A stretch of DNA of 64,000 nucleotides from CAZCDS01 sp964497585 (GTDB taxonomy: Bacteria > Desulfobacterota > Desulfomonilia > Desulfomonilales > Desulfomonilaceae), in NCBI GenBank assembly GCA_964497585.1, contig CAZCDS010000031.1:1-64000 (forward strand), in the 5' to 3' direction. This document shows, in pieces, positions 25,137 through 35,569 of this stretch. Within the stretch, counting starts at the first letter, position 1. Every line of letters starts with the position of its first letter. Below the pieces are notes generated by a model. The model worked only from the letters and a program-made list of their open reading frames with translations. It was not told where the DNA came from and did not search any database. The translations under genes were made by a program, and so were the position numbers.

Positions 25137-27950
25137 CTAATCGCTCTCTCCACGCAAAACTCCTGCACACCTTGGGCAGACGTCGGGATAGTCTTTGGAT
25201 GAGCCGATTTCGGTCTTCCACATCCAGCACCTGGGGCATTTCTCGCCCTGCGCATGGGACACCGTGACAGAGACACCTGGGATTCCGGGCTCTGATATTT
25301 CTCCCTCCCCGGGCGCGGTACCGGTCGCTTTGGTCTTCAACTGAGAGACAATGAAGATGTCCTCGGGTCGATCGGTCTTCGTGATCGCGTCGACGAACTC
25401 GTCGGGAGCTGCCAACTCAATCTGGGCTTCCAGGGACGATCCGATGAGCTTCTCCGCTCTGGCCGTTTCGAGCGCTTTGGAGACCTCCTGTCGCAGTTGG
25501 AGCATGCGATCCCATTTCTCGCGCTCTTCGTCGCATAGCTCCACGTCCGGGACCGGATCGGGGAAGGAGGTCACGTGGACGCTTTCCGCCTTGTTGTCCG
25601 TATCACGGAACTGCGTCCAGACCTCTTCCGCTGTGAATCCCAGGATCGGGGCCATAAGCCTCACCAGCGATGAGACAATGTGATAGAGCGCAGTCTGAGC
25701 GGAGCGCCGCAGTCTCCCGTCCGCCCGTTCACAGTAGAGCCGGTCTTTGAGAATGTCGAGGTAGAGTGCGGACAGGTCCACAGAACAGTAGTTATAGAGC
25801 GTATGAAAGACGATATGGAATTCGAAGCTTTCATAGGCGGCCCGCACCCTTTTGATGACCTGGTTGAGCCTATCCAGGGCGAAACGATCGAGCGAATGCA
25901 ACTGCTCCACGGGGAGCATATCCTGCTGAGGATCGAAATCCGCGAGATTCCCCAGGAGGAACCTGGTCGTATTCCTGATTCTGCGGTATGCCTCGGAGAT
26001 CCGATCGATAATCTCCTGGGAGATCCTGATGTCGTCGCGGTAGTCCTCCGCGGACACCCAAAGCCTGAGGATGTCCGCGCCGAACTTGTTGATGATCTCG
26101 TCAGGCTGGATCACGTTGCCCAGCGATTTGGACATCTTCTTTCCGTCTCCGTCCACCACGAATCCGTGGGTGAGCACTCCGTGGTACGGGGCCCGATTCC
26201 TCGTTCCCACGGAGGTAAGCAGAGCACTGTGGAACCAGCCCCGGTGTTGGTCGCTCCCTTCGAGGTACAGTTGGCACGGTGATACGAGCGTGTCTCTGGC
26301 TTCGCAAACCGCGGCCCAGCTCACTCCCGAATCGAACCAGACGTCCAGGATGTCCGATTCCTTCACGAACGAGGCGCTGCCGCAGGCCGGACATTCGGTT
26401 CCGTTCGGAGCCAATTCCGCGGCGTCGGCTTCGAACCAGACGTCAGCTCCCTTCTCCTCGAAGAGCTCCGCGGTACGTTCGAAGAGTTCCGGTGGGGCAA
26501 CCGTCTCACCGCACTCCGCACAGCGCAGTGCAGTAATGGGTACACCCCAGCTCCTCTGGCGGGAAATACACCAGTCGGGCCGGTGCTGGATCATCCCGTA
26601 AATGCGGTCCCGTCCCCACCGCGGGATCCAGGCAACCGTATCGATGGCTTCCAGCGAGTTGTTGCGGAGCCCGGTCTTGTCCATGGAGATGAACCACTGG
26701 TGTGTCGCCCGAAAGATTACCGGCTCCTTGCACCGCCAGCAGTGGGGATATGAGTGCACCATCTCTTCGGAATGCATCAGGGCCCCGAGTTCCTCGAGTT
26801 TACGATTGACGCTTTCGTTCGCGTCAAAGACGAACTGTCCCTGGAAGAACTCCACGTCGTCGGTGTACTTTCCATGATCGTCGACCGGCGCGTACACGTC
26901 GATGTTATATTGCAGGCCGATCTCGTAGTCCTCCTGACCGTGTCCCGGAGCACAGTGAACACAGCCGGTGCCCGTGTCAAGGGTCACGAAGGGAGCGAGG
27001 ATCAGTTCCGAAGGGCGATCGTAGATCGGATGGGTACATTTGAGACCTTCCACCAGGTTCCCCTGAAAGGTCGTGAGAACCCGGTAGTCGGTGATCCCGA
27101 AGAGCTCCATGTTAATCGGAACGAGCCGTTCCGCCAGGATGTACACGTCGTCGCCTGCCTGGACCGCGGCATACGATTCATCCGGGTGAAACGCGATCGC
27201 GAGGTTCGCGGGAATCGTCCAGGGAGTGGTGGTCCAGATTACCACGTAGACGTTCTTGCCCGCTACCTCGGGAATCCGCTCGGTGAAATCGTCCCGCGCG
27301 GCAAATCGAACATAGATCGACGGTGTGGAAGAATCCATGTACTCCACTTCGGCCTCGGCCAGCGCGGTCACGCATGACGAACACCAGTAGACTGGCTTCT
27401 TGCCCCGATAGACCGAGCCGTCCCGGAAGAACTTGCCCAGTTCCCGCACGATGGTCGCCTGGTACTGGTAGTTCATGGTCAGGTAGGGATCTTCCCAGAC
27501 GCCGAAGACCCCGAGGCGCTTGAATTCGTTGCGCTGCACGTCGATGAATTTTTCCGCGTACTTCCGGCAGTACTGCCTGACTCCGACGCTCGTCATCTCG
27601 AGCTTCCTGTCGCCGAGTTCCTTGTCCACGTTGTGTTCAATAGGAAGTCCATGGCAGTCCCATCCGGGGACATATTCCGAGTCGTACCCGGCCATGAACC
27701 GCGATTTGACGACCATGTCTTTGAGGATCTTGTTGAGCGCGGTGCCCAGGTGAATATTCCCGTTCGCGTACGGCGGACCATCGTGGAGGATGTACTTCTC
27801 CCGACCCCGGCTCACGGCTTCGATCTTGTGGTAGATCTCCATTTCTTCCCATCGATTGAGGATATCCGGTTCGCGCTTGGGAAGATTGGCTCGCATGGGG
27901 AACGAGGTCTTCGGGAGATTCAAGGTGTCTTTGTAATCCTTTGCTGCCAT
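25137..27950 (-). CDS. ileS: Isoleucyl-tRNA synthetase
   Basis: A 937-aa class I synthetase that charges tRNA-Ile. It has the HIGH-type motif PPYANGNIHLGTALNK, the catalytic KMSKS loop in GDGKKMSKSLGNVIQ, an intact editing domain (WTTTPWTIPANLAIAF) and the C-terminal zinc knuckle CPRCWMWKT...CPRC. The length fits bacterial IleRS. The ATG at 27950 has GAGAGGAAA before it; the frame continues upstream without a better start. lspA follows. Confidence 0.98.
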   Translation of the reverse strand: MAAKDYKDTLNLPKTSFPMRANLPKREPDILNRWEEMEIYHKIEAVSRGREKYILHDGPPYANGNIHLGTALNKILKDMVVKSRFMAGYDSEYVPGWDCHGLPIEHNVDKELGDRKLEMTSVGVRQYCRKYAEKFIDVQRNEFKRLGVFGVWEDPYLTMNYQYQATIVRELGKFFRDGSVYRGKKPVYWCSSCVTALAEAEVEYMDSSTPSIYVRFAARDDFTERIPEVAGKNVYVVIWTTTPWTIPANLAIAFHPDESYAAVQAGDDVYILAERLVPINMELFGITDYRVLTTFQGNLVEGLKCTHPIYDRPSELILAPFVTLDTGTGCVHCAPGHGQEDYEIGLQYNIDVYAPVDDHGKYTDDVEFFQGQFVFDANESVNRKLEELGALMHSEEMVHSYPHCWRCKEPVIFRATHQWFISMDKTGLRNNSLEAIDTVAWIPRWGRDRIYGMIQHRPDWCISRQRSWGVPITALRCAECGETVAPPELFERTAELFEEKGADVWFEADAAELAPNGTECPACGSASFVKESDILDVWFDSGVSWAAVCEARDTLVSPCQLYLEGSDQHRGWFHSALLTSVGTRNRAPYHGVLTHGFVVDGDGKKMSKSLGNVIQPDEIINKFGADILRLWVSAEDYRDDIRISQEIIDRISEAYRRIRNTTRFLLGNLADFDPQQDMLPVEQLHSLDRFALDRLNQVIKRVRAAYESFEFHIVFHTLYNYCSVDLSALYLDILKDRLYCERADGRLRRSAQTALYHIVSSLVRLMAPILGFTAEEVWTQFRDTDNKAESVHVTSFPDPVPDVELCDEEREKWDRMLQLRQEVSKALETARAEKLIGSSLEAQIELAAPDEFVDAITKTDRPEDIFIVSQLKTKATGTAPGEGEISEPGIPGVSVTVSHAQGEKCPRCWMWKTEIGSSKDYPDVCPRCAGVLRGESD

Positions 27951-28179
27951 GGGTATTTTCCTCTCCGGTTCTCGACACGCCGCCGAAGCCTTCACGTAAA
28001 CATTGAACTTTAGCAGCGGAACTGCCGAAGTCAACCAAAATCAAGGGATGAAGGCAAGCCTCCAGAGATTGTATTGCCGAATCCACAGCCCCATGATAGA
28101 CCTTAATGCCGCAACAGCTCTGCTGTGCAGTGTCCGCGGAGACGGGCCCTGCCGGCGGTGCAAGCCGGAGAGGTGAGAA

Positions 28180-29154
28180 TTGATTATCGTTACGGGTGGA
28201 GCGGGGTTTATCGGCAGCAACATTGTCAGCGCGCTCAACGACGCCGGGGAAGACGACATCCTCATCGTGGATCGTCTCGGAACGGGAAACAAGTGGAGGA
28301 ATCTCCGAAACCTGAGGTTTCTCGATTACGAGCATAAGGACGATTTCATCGAAAAGACCGAAAGAGGCCTCTTCGACCACGGCGTGTGGGCTCTGTTCCA
28401 CATGGGCGCGTGCAGCTCGACCACGGAACGGGACGCGGACTACCTGATGTCGAACAACTACGTCTATTCCCGAAGGCTCGCCCGAAGGTTCGGCGGAAAA
28501 AAGGGACTGCGGTTCATCTATGCTTCGAGCGCAGCCACGTACGGAGACGGCTCGAACGGCTACTCCGACGAACACGAGACCCTCTCTCGACTTCGTCCCC
28601 TGAATATGTACGGGTACTCCAAGCAGATGTTCGACCTGTGGGCGCTCAAGACGGGCTTCCTGCGTCACGCGGTCGGCCTGAAATATTTCAATGTCTTCGG
28701 ACCGAACGAGTATCACAAGGGCGATATGCGAAGCGTCGCAATCAGAGCCTATTTCCAGGCGAAGGAAGGAGGGAGGATCCGCCTCTTCAAATCGTACAGG
28801 CCGCAATACAAGCACGGTGAACAGATGCGGGACTTCATTTACGTCAAGGACGCGGTGCGCATCACGCTCCATTTCCTGGAAAAACCCCAATCCAACGGGA
28901 TCTTCAACGCGGGGACGGGAACTCCCCGTAATTTCCTTGACCTGGCCACCGCGGTATTTTCAGCGCTTGGAGTCGAGCCGAACATCGAATTCATCGAGAT
29001 GCCCGACGGACTGGAGAAGCGTTACCAATACTTCACCTCAGCCGATGTCGAGAAGCTGAAGGCATCGGGATTCAGCACGTCCTTTACGCCTTTAGAGGAG
29101 GCTGTAGAGGACTACGTCCGGAACTACCTGGAAAAAGAAGAGAACGACGAATAG
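28180..29154 (+). CDS. hldD: ADP-L-glycero-D-manno-heptose-6-epimerase
   Basis: A 324-aa short-chain dehydrogenase/epimerase: Rossmann GGAGFIGSN at 6-14, active-site YASSAATYG (Ser) and the YxxxK pair in MYGYSKQMFD, then KYFNVFGPNEYHKGDMRSVA, diagnostic of HldD (RfaD). It epimerises ADP-heptose for the lipopolysaccharide inner core, so the cell probably has a heptose-containing outer membrane. The start is TTG after GGAGAGGTGAGAA. It is divergent from ileS. Confidence 0.93.
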   Translation: MIIVTGGAGFIGSNIVSALNDAGEDDILIVDRLGTGNKWRNLRNLRFLDYEHKDDFIEKTERGLFDHGVWALFHMGACSSTTERDADYLMSNNYVYSRRLARRFGGKKGLRFIYASSAATYGDGSNGYSDEHETLSRLRPLNMYGYSKQMFDLWALKTGFLRHAVGLKYFNVFGPNEYHKGDMRSVAIRAYFQAKEGGRIRLFKSYRPQYKHGEQMRDFIYVKDAVRITLHFLEKPQSNGIFNAGTGTPRNFLDLATAVFSALGVEPNIEFIEMPDGLEKRYQYFTSADVEKLKASGFSTSFTPLEEAVEDYVRNYLEKEENDE

Positions 29155-29206
29155 GCGGGTGAAAAGGGGACGCCTCTCACGGGCTGACGTCGGGGTTTCG
29201 GAGACT

Positions 29207-29569
29207 TCACCTATGGTAGCGTTCTATAATCTCGAGCCATTTGTCGATATCCGCGCCCGCGGCACAGTGGTCGTCGCCGAGGGTAGGGGAACAGTGCTCC
29301 TCGAAGATGGTGTCGCTATTGACCAGGCAGACAGGCCAGCCGGGAACGTGATGCCGCAAAGGCGTATGTGTATTGACGCGGTATACCATGAAGGATTCTT
29401 CGTCGCAGGAGACGCGGTACAGGGCACCCCCATACTCTACGGAAATGGGCCGGCCATAAATCTCCAGTCGTGTGAACAGCTCCCTGATACGGGCGAGCAA
29501 ATCGTGCGCACACAACCGTGTTACGCTATCAGAGACCGAAATCGGTCGACCATCCTGTCGGCTTTCCAT
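29207..29569 (-). CDS. Hypothetical protein
   Basis: A 120-aa soluble protein with four Cys. RPISVEYGGALYRVSCDEES and NSDTIFEEHCSPTLGDDHC are the most structured parts. No family recognised. It lies 14 bp downstream of the PfkB gene on the same strand, so it is probably co-transcribed. Confidence 0.5.
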   Translation of the reverse strand: MESRQDGRPISVSDSVTRLCAHDLLARIRELFTRLEIYGRPISVEYGGALYRVSCDEESFMVYRVNTHTPLRHHVPGWPVCLVNSDTIFEEHCSPTLGDDHCAAGADIDKWLEIIERYHR

Positions 29570-29583
29570 GCCTCACCTCCACG

Positions 29584-30519
29584 TCAGATGGGGACGCCGA
29601 AAGTTGCTTCATACCGTTGAGCGAACTCCTCCCATGTGAATCGGTGACACTGAGTCCCCTGGCATTCCACCCCGAAGCTTGCGCAGACCGCACCCATGCG
29701 AGCGCTTTCCACCAGTGTCTTGCCCATGGCCAGGCCCTTCATCAGTCCTGCGCGATAGGCGTCGCCCGCGCCCGTGGGGTCGAGCACTTCCCGGGCCTCT
29801 ACTATCGGAATATCCACTGTCTCGTCCGCTGTGACGACTCGGGAACCCCTATCTCCCAGCGTCGTGACAATCGCAGGCGTGCGTTCGAGCAAATCGCCGT
29901 TGGTCAGGCCCGTGGCCTGCATAATGAGTTCAAGCTCGTAGTCATTGGTTATGAGCATGGCTGAACCGGTCATCATCTCCCGCAGGGCTTCCGCAGGCTG
30001 AGCAGGGATCGATTGACCCGGATCGAATATGTACGGGATGTTTCGCTCCCTGCACGCGGCTGAGTAAATCCGCATGTCGTCCAAATTGCCCGGAGAAATG
30101 ATGGCGAGGGTCTCATTCGAGTCGGCCCCGTCCATTTCGTACCGGCAAGAATACTTCATCGCGCCCGGATTAAACCCGGTTATCTGGTTGTCGGATCGGT
30201 CCGTTGTGATATAGGCGCCCGCAGTGAACTCCTCGGGGATCACCCGAATCCCATCGAGAGAGAGCCCCAAAGTTGCGAGCCATTTCTCGTACGAGGGAAA
30301 GTCCTTTCCCGCCGTGGCTAGAATGAGCGGTTTCTCGCCGAGAAGGGCCAGATTGTACGAGATGTTTCCCGCGGTTCCTCCGAACTGCTCTGTTATCCCG
30401 TCAACCATGAAGCATACGTTGAGGATGTGAATTTTGTCCGGCAGGATGTGCTCGGAGAACTTGTCAGGGAAAGTCATTATCCTGTCGTAGGCGAGTGATC
30501 CTGAAACCAAGATCTTCAT
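29584..30519 (-). CDS. PfkB-family carbohydrate/nucleoside kinase
   Basis: A 311-aa ribokinase-fold kinase. It begins MKILVSGSLAYDRIM, has the GGTAGNISYNLALLG signature 1 and ends with the catalytic DPTGAGDAYRAGLMKGLA (general-base Asp and anion hole). The N-terminus resembles adenosine-kinase-like members, but the substrate is not clear. AGGAG 7 nt before the ATG sets the start; an upstream Met two codons earlier is possible. Confidence 0.85.
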   Translation of the reverse strand: MKILVSGSLAYDRIMTFPDKFSEHILPDKIHILNVCFMVDGITEQFGGTAGNISYNLALLGEKPLILATAGKDFPSYEKWLATLGLSLDGIRVIPEEFTAGAYITTDRSDNQITGFNPGAMKYSCRYEMDGADSNETLAIISPGNLDDMRIYSAACRERNIPYIFDPGQSIPAQPAEALREMMTGSAMLITNDYELELIMQATGLTNGDLLERTPAIVTTLGDRGSRVVTADETVDIPIVEAREVLDPTGAGDAYRAGLMKGLAMGKTLVESARMGAVCASFGVECQGTQCHRFTWEEFAQRYEATFGVPI

Positions 30520-30885
30520 ATCCATTCTCCTGACGCAAAGAGAACCACCGACAACAAGGACATCGGAGCAGCCCAATTCGATGCCTTCACAGAATTCGAC
30601 TGGCCCGTCCCCCTCCCGCAGCCGGCGGGTGTACTCACGGCTGTACCCCTGAAAAGTGGAACGATACCCTCTTCCGGGCACGGGTCGGAGATATCATTTA
30701 GAGCATATGGGATGGCGTGGACCGTGTCAAGGGCACAGGAACCATAACCGCTGCTCGCCGACTCTTTTTTTCATTCACTTCCGGGGAGTTGAGCCTCACG
30801 AGGGCGTTTACCCTTTCGAAGGGAGTAGGGATCTGATAGTGTATCAGATTAATTATGTCGGAAATTGTACCGGTTGAGGTAAATC
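30520..30885. promoter_or_regulatory. Intergenic region with a perfect 19-bp dyad
   Basis: No gene seen apart from N-terminal shadow frames. ATCTGATA (30831-30838) and TATCAGAT (30842-30849) form a perfect inverted repeat around GTG, about 36 bp upstream of the small frame at 30886. It looks like a dimeric regulator operator. Confidence 0.45.
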
Positions 30886-31035
30886 ATGAGAATTGCACTC
30901 TGTGCACTCGGTCTGATGGTATGTGTGATCGGTGTCGCTCCGCTGTGGCACCAGGTGTGGTCTTTTGACCTCTCCCAGCCTGGTTATTCGATCTTATCAC
31001 CCGCGATACAAACGGATCTCCGACGCCTGGCCTGA
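30886..31035 (+). CDS. Possible 49-aa membrane or exported peptide
   Basis: ATG preceded by GAGGT at 6 nt. The frame starts with a hydrophobic segment (IALCALGLMVCVIGVAPLW) and ends in a short polar tail. No family recognised. Support comes from the ribosome site, the hydrophobic helix and the palindrome upstream; it may still be spurious. Confidence 0.35.
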   Translation: MRIALCALGLMVCVIGVAPLWHQVWSFDLSQPGYSILSPAIQTDLRRLA

Positions 31036-31230
31036 AAGGACGAGTGCGATCCTCCAGGTACTGGAGACGACGACACGGATTACGGTCGGTCAGCGCAAAT
31101 CTGATGGTTCGATCGGGATTGGATGGAGGCGCGGAGGACCCAGGCACGAAAGTCCCAGGCTCTCCCGACCTGCATGTTTGCGGCCAGTAAGGGCACGTGA
31201 TCGGCTTGTCGCATGGGCTCCTACGTCTTT

Positions 31231-31746
31231 TCAAGGGTAGGGAACTGAGGGGGGCTCACTCGGACTCGCCCGACCCGTTCCGGAACCGTCTTTCATTCCG
31301 TTTTGGTCCTTCGTCGGCTTTGCCGTTTGTTTTTCGTAGGAAGGACCATTTTCGGTGCCTTTTTTCTCTCTGACCCCGGTTCCGACCGGTCCGGCCAATG
31401 GCGCGGATCCTAGCCGCTCACGTTGTTCCAGCCTCCGCGCCTTGATCATCTCTTGTTCGATGGCTCTTTCGGTCCGACGCAGCTTGAGTTGCCGAATCCG
31501 TCGCTTGAGCCTATGATTCATCTCGTACTGTCTCAGGTCTTGGATGGCCCTCCTCATGCGAATCGTCACTTCAGGGCCGTGGCCCTGGACCGTCGATACT
31601 GTCAGCACATTGAAGATGGATCCGAGTACGCCAAGGGACAAGACTGTCACGGCATAGCAGCATCCCGCGAGGGTCTTTTTCACGGACCCGTGCCAACGGT
31701 TATCTGTCCTACGTGCTCCTGTTCTGTTTGAATCGATGGCAGACAC
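31231..31746 (-). CDS. Hypothetical membrane-anchored basic protein
   Basis: A 171-aa protein with GTG start. One transmembrane segment (CCYAVTVLSLGVLGSIFNVL) precedes a strongly basic helical region (MRRAIQDLRQYEMNHRLKRR, then RRTERAIEQEMIKARRLEQR) that may form a coiled coil, and a disordered tail. No family recognised. Confidence 0.45.
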   Translation of the reverse strand: MSAIDSNRTGARRTDNRWHGSVKKTLAGCCYAVTVLSLGVLGSIFNVLTVSTVQGHGPEVTIRMRRAIQDLRQYEMNHRLKRRIRQLKLRRTERAIEQEMIKARRLEQRERLGSAPLAGPVGTGVREKKGTENGPSYEKQTAKPTKDQNGMKDGSGTGRASPSEPPSVPYP

Positions 31747-32395
31747 CCCCCAGAATATTCGATCGACCGGGCTTCGGCTTACCGGGAATCCTGTTCACCC
31801 GCCTTGACGCCTTGAAGGGACGAAGGAGACGCCATCTGTACCTCTCCCGTGCCGCCGATGTCTCGCGTGTATCTGCGCCCACCGTCCCGGAGAGGTTCGG
31901 GACTGGGAATAATCTTCCCGTGCCGATGCGCGACAATATTAGTCTGTGTCAGTTCCCATGGGATGTCAATGACGAATACTCTTGAAGCCCCCTTCTCACC
32001 ACCGGTTGGTAGCCTCCTGGGAGGGATTTCACTCATCAATCTTCTGCCGACGCTTACCGAGCGAAACGGCCTCCCCGCGATCTGAAAGCTGGTACGGAGA
32101 GCGATGCCTGCTGCGACAAATTCCTCGAATGGAGAGTCCTGAGGCGCTCCGGTACAGGGCAGGATTCCGGGCCTTGAAAAAGGAAGTCGGAATCCTTGTG
32201 ATTGTGATAAAATGATTTTGAGAGTCGGATCGACCGATTGACCGAATTGTGACTGCTGAAGTCCACGGTCTGTATGATGCCCTCACCTCAGTCGTGTCGA
32301 CCGAACCAATAGTAATGCTTTTTGGCTCTCCGCCTACCACGCTCAGGCCATTTGGAATTGTCTTGGCTCTGCCGCTGCGGAGAGGAGTTTCGCCG
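31747..32395. other. 650-bp region with no secure gene
   Basis: A minus frame at 31779-32039 (86 aa) with VFVIDIPWELTQTNIVAHRH is the best candidate but has no ribosome site and no recognised family. A plus frame upstream of the sensor kinase runs on from 32249 without a better start than 32396. Promoters for the kinase probably lie here. Confidence 0.35.
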
Positions 32396-35300
32396 ATGGA
32401 CACCCCCCGAATACTTATTGTTGAAGACGAGACGCTCGTTGCCAAAGACATGAAAATGCGACTCGAACGAGCCGGTTGGCACGTGGTCGGCCTGGCCTCT
32501 TCGGGAGAGTCGGCACTGCGGCTCGCGCGAGAGACCGAGCCTGACCTGGTGCTGATGGACATTGAGCTTGAAGGGTCGATGGACGGCGTTGAGACGGCAA
32601 CAATGATTCGATCGGGATTGGAGGCCGATGTCGTCTATATCACGGCTCATACGGACCACGAACTGGTCGAGCGGGCAAAGATAACGGAACCGTTGGCGTA
32701 CTTGGCCAAACCGGTCTCTACCGATGAGTTGCGGCGCACCGTTGAGATAGCCCTGTACAAACACCGTATGGAGAGAAAACTGCGTGAGAGTGAAGCTCGG
32801 TATCGCGCGGTGGTGGAGGATCAGACCGAGCTCATCTGTCGCTTCTTGCCCGGCGGAACCCTTACCTTTGTCAACGGAGCCTATTGCAGGTATTTCCAAA
32901 GGGATGCAGAGCAACTGGCAGGGATTAGCGTGTTTGAGCTGATCGCGCCGGAGGACCGCAATGAGATCGCCGAACACCTCGCCTCTCTCGAGTGGGACAA
33001 GCAGGTAGCAACCTGCGAGCACAGAGTGATAGCTCCGGGAGGTGAAATTCGTTGGCAACAACGGACCGATCGCGCCATTTTCGACGACAGAGAAGGAATA
33101 ACGGAATTTCAGTGCGTCGGCCGCGACGTCACCGATCGAAAACGAGCGGAAGAGGAACTCATTCGAGCCAAGGAGGATTGGGAACGGACCTTTGACTCGG
33201 CACCCGATCTCATCGCCATCATCGACACCCACTTTCGGATAGTACGAATCAACAGGTCCATGGCAGATAGACTCAACATTGCCCCGGAGGCAGCCGCGGG
33301 AATGACCTGTTACCAGGCAGTTCACGGGACCGACGCGCCACCTCCCTCCTGTCCTCACGTCCAGATGATGCTGTACGGAATCGAGTACACCACGGAGGCT
33401 TATGAGCCCAAGATGGGAGGGACGTTTGTTGTCAGCGCTTCTCCCCTTCGTGACGCAGAGGGGAACATTGAAGGTTGTGTGCACGTTGCCCGGGACGTCA
33501 CGGGCCAAAAGAAGATCGAAATGGAATTGGCCGACACCGTGCGCAATCTCCGGCGAGCAAACAGCGAGACATCCGCGCTCCTGAAGGGAGCCAGGGCAAT
33601 CGCGGAGCATCGGGAGTTCGAGGCATCGGCCAGGGGTTTGTTCGAGGCATGTAGCAAGGTTATCGGGGCTCCCGCAGGGTACATAATTCTTCTGAGCGAA
33701 GACGGAGCGGGAGACGAGGTATTGCTGCTCGAATCAGGCGACCTCACCTGCAGCGTTGACCCCGAATTGCCCATGCACATCCGCGGGCTTGGCGCACAGG
33801 TGTGTCACCGGCGCAAAGCCGTTTATGACAACGATTTCAGTAACAGTGAATGGACGAGGTTAATGCCCGAAGGCCACGTCGCGTTGAGCAATATGCTCTG
33901 CGCCCCCATGATCGTTCACGGCGAGGCGGTCGGGCTTCTGGGACTGGCCAATAAGCCGGGAGGCTTCGACGAAAATGACGCGCGGATGGCCCAGGCATTC
34001 GCGGAGTTTGGAGCTATCGGACTCCTCAACTGGCGCGCAATGAAGGCACTGGAGGAGAGCGAGGAAAAGTACCGGCTCCTCTTCTCAAAGGAAAAGGACG
34101 CCATTGTCGTCACGGAAGCTGAGACGCTAAAATTCGTCGATCTCAACGAAGCAGCGGAAAACCTCTGGGGGTACTCGAGACGGGAACTGTTCGACATGAC
34201 CGCGCCGCAGGTCAGCGTGGAAGCGGAGAAAACCGCGGCCGCCTTGCGCCAAGCGGCCCAAACAGAGGCAGGACACTCCTTGACCAGCCGCCACCGACAC
34301 AAGGATGGCACGGTATTTCCCGTGGAGATATCCTCCGCGCCCTTCGCCTGGAAGGGCGGCAGATTTGTTTGCTCCATCATCAAAGACATCACCGAGCGTC
34401 AACAGGCGCAACAGTTCCTTGTGAACACGGAGCGCCTCAAGGCGGTGGCAGACTTGGCAGCCGGGGTTGCGCACAATTTCAACAACCTCCTGCAGATCGT
34501 CATTAGCGGAACGCACGTGGCGCTCACCAACCTTGAACGCGGCCACTTGTCGGAAATGAAGTCCACTTTGGAAGAGGTTCTCGAGAGTTCCCGGTTCGGG
34601 GCCGATACGGTCAAGCGCCTCCAGGAATTCGCTCGTGCCGGGAACGAAACCCCCTTCCAAAAGGGCACGATCTTTGATCTGTCCCAAACGGTTGAACAGG
34701 CGCTGGAGATGAGCAAACCCTGGTGGAAAACCGGGCCTGAAAAGGAAGGCGCCACGATCTCTCTCAATCGGAATCTCCAAAAAGGGTGTCTGGTGGAAGG
34801 CAAAGAAAACGAGCTTTTCGAAGTCGTGGTCAATCTCATCAAGAATGCTGCCGAAGCCCTGCCACGGGGCGGCGAAATAAAAGTCAGGACCGCTGTGGAA
34901 AAAGAAGGCGTGATTCTCCAGGTGCAGGACGACGGCCTGGGGGTTCCGGCACAGACCGTTGGTCGGATATTCGAGCCGTTCTTTACTACCAAGGGCGTGC
35001 AGGGCACTGGCATGGGGCTGGCGAGCAGCTACGGTATCGTTCGACGACATGGGGGTGAAATATTCGTGGAGAGTCGTGAGGGAGGGGGCTCCACCTTCAC
35101 GGTGCGGCTTCCCCTTATGGAGAAACCACAGGAAGAAACGTTCGGCCGCCCCGATGGCCCGCTCCGCCAAATCCGCATACTTGTGGTCGACGACCAGCCG
35201 CCTGTGGTCAATATGCTCAAAGATGGGCTCGAGCTCTTCGGGCAAACGGTCCTCACCGCATATTCCGGGCAGGAAGCCATTGACCTGTTGAAGACCGAAT

Positions 35301-35569
35301 CGGTCGATCTCATAATCTGCGACCTCGGCATGCCCGGTATGAACGGCTGGGAAGTGGGAAAGAAGGTTGCACAAATGTGCCTGGAAAATGGAGTCCCCAA
35401 ACCGCTCTTCATGATGTTGACGGGATGGAGTCGTCAGGCCGACCAGTCAGAAAAGGTCTCCGAATCAGGCGTAGACGCCGTCCTGGAGAAACCGGTCGAT
35501 GTCTCATCGCTCTTCAAGGCCATCGGTGAGTTGATGGATAAAGCGGAGGATCGCTCGGTCGACTCCTGA
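32396..35569 (+). CDS. Hybrid sensor histidine kinase with REC-PAS-PAS-GAF-PAS-HK-REC layout
   Basis: A 1,057-aa multidomain kinase with no transmembrane helix. The order is N-terminal receiver (about 5-118, phospho-Asp D55 in LVLMDIELEG); PAS (about 135-260); PAS (about 270-385); GAF (about 395-550); PAS (about 560-690). The histidine region follows, with GVAHNFNNLLQIV (H693), then the ATPase domain (VVNLIKNAAEALP, FEPFFTTKGVQGTGMGLASS). The C-terminal receiver has D976 in LIICDLGMPGMNG. GAGGAG before the ATG sets the start. It is cytoplasmic, with internal phosphorelay; inputs and outputs are unknown and no partner regulator lies beside it. Confidence 0.95.
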   Translation: MDTPRILIVEDETLVAKDMKMRLERAGWHVVGLASSGESALRLARETEPDLVLMDIELEGSMDGVETATMIRSGLEADVVYITAHTDHELVERAKITEPLAYLAKPVSTDELRRTVEIALYKHRMERKLRESEARYRAVVEDQTELICRFLPGGTLTFVNGAYCRYFQRDAEQLAGISVFELIAPEDRNEIAEHLASLEWDKQVATCEHRVIAPGGEIRWQQRTDRAIFDDREGITEFQCVGRDVTDRKRAEEELIRAKEDWERTFDSAPDLIAIIDTHFRIVRINRSMADRLNIAPEAAAGMTCYQAVHGTDAPPPSCPHVQMMLYGIEYTTEAYEPKMGGTFVVSASPLRDAEGNIEGCVHVARDVTGQKKIEMELADTVRNLRRANSETSALLKGARAIAEHREFEASARGLFEACSKVIGAPAGYIILLSEDGAGDEVLLLESGDLTCSVDPELPMHIRGLGAQVCHRRKAVYDNDFSNSEWTRLMPEGHVALSNMLCAPMIVHGEAVGLLGLANKPGGFDENDARMAQAFAEFGAIGLLNWRAMKALEESEEKYRLLFSKEKDAIVVTEAETLKFVDLNEAAENLWGYSRRELFDMTAPQVSVEAEKTAAALRQAAQTEAGHSLTSRHRHKDGTVFPVEISSAPFAWKGGRFVCSIIKDITERQQAQQFLVNTERLKAVADLAAGVAHNFNNLLQIVISGTHVALTNLERGHLSEMKSTLEEVLESSRFGADTVKRLQEFARAGNETPFQKGTIFDLSQTVEQALEMSKPWWKTGPEKEGATISLNRNLQKGCLVEGKENELFEVVVNLIKNAAEALPRGGEIKVRTAVEKEGVILQVQDDGLGVPAQTVGRIFEPFFTTKGVQGTGMGLASSYGIVRRHGGEIFVESREGGGSTFTVRLPLMEKPQEETFGRPDGPLRQIRILVVDDQPPVVNMLKDGLELFGQTVLTAYSGQEAIDLLKTESVDLIICDLGMPGMNGWEVGKKVAQMCLENGVPKPLFMMLTGWSRQADQSEKVSESGVDAVLEKPVDVSSLFKAIGELMDKAEDRSVDS

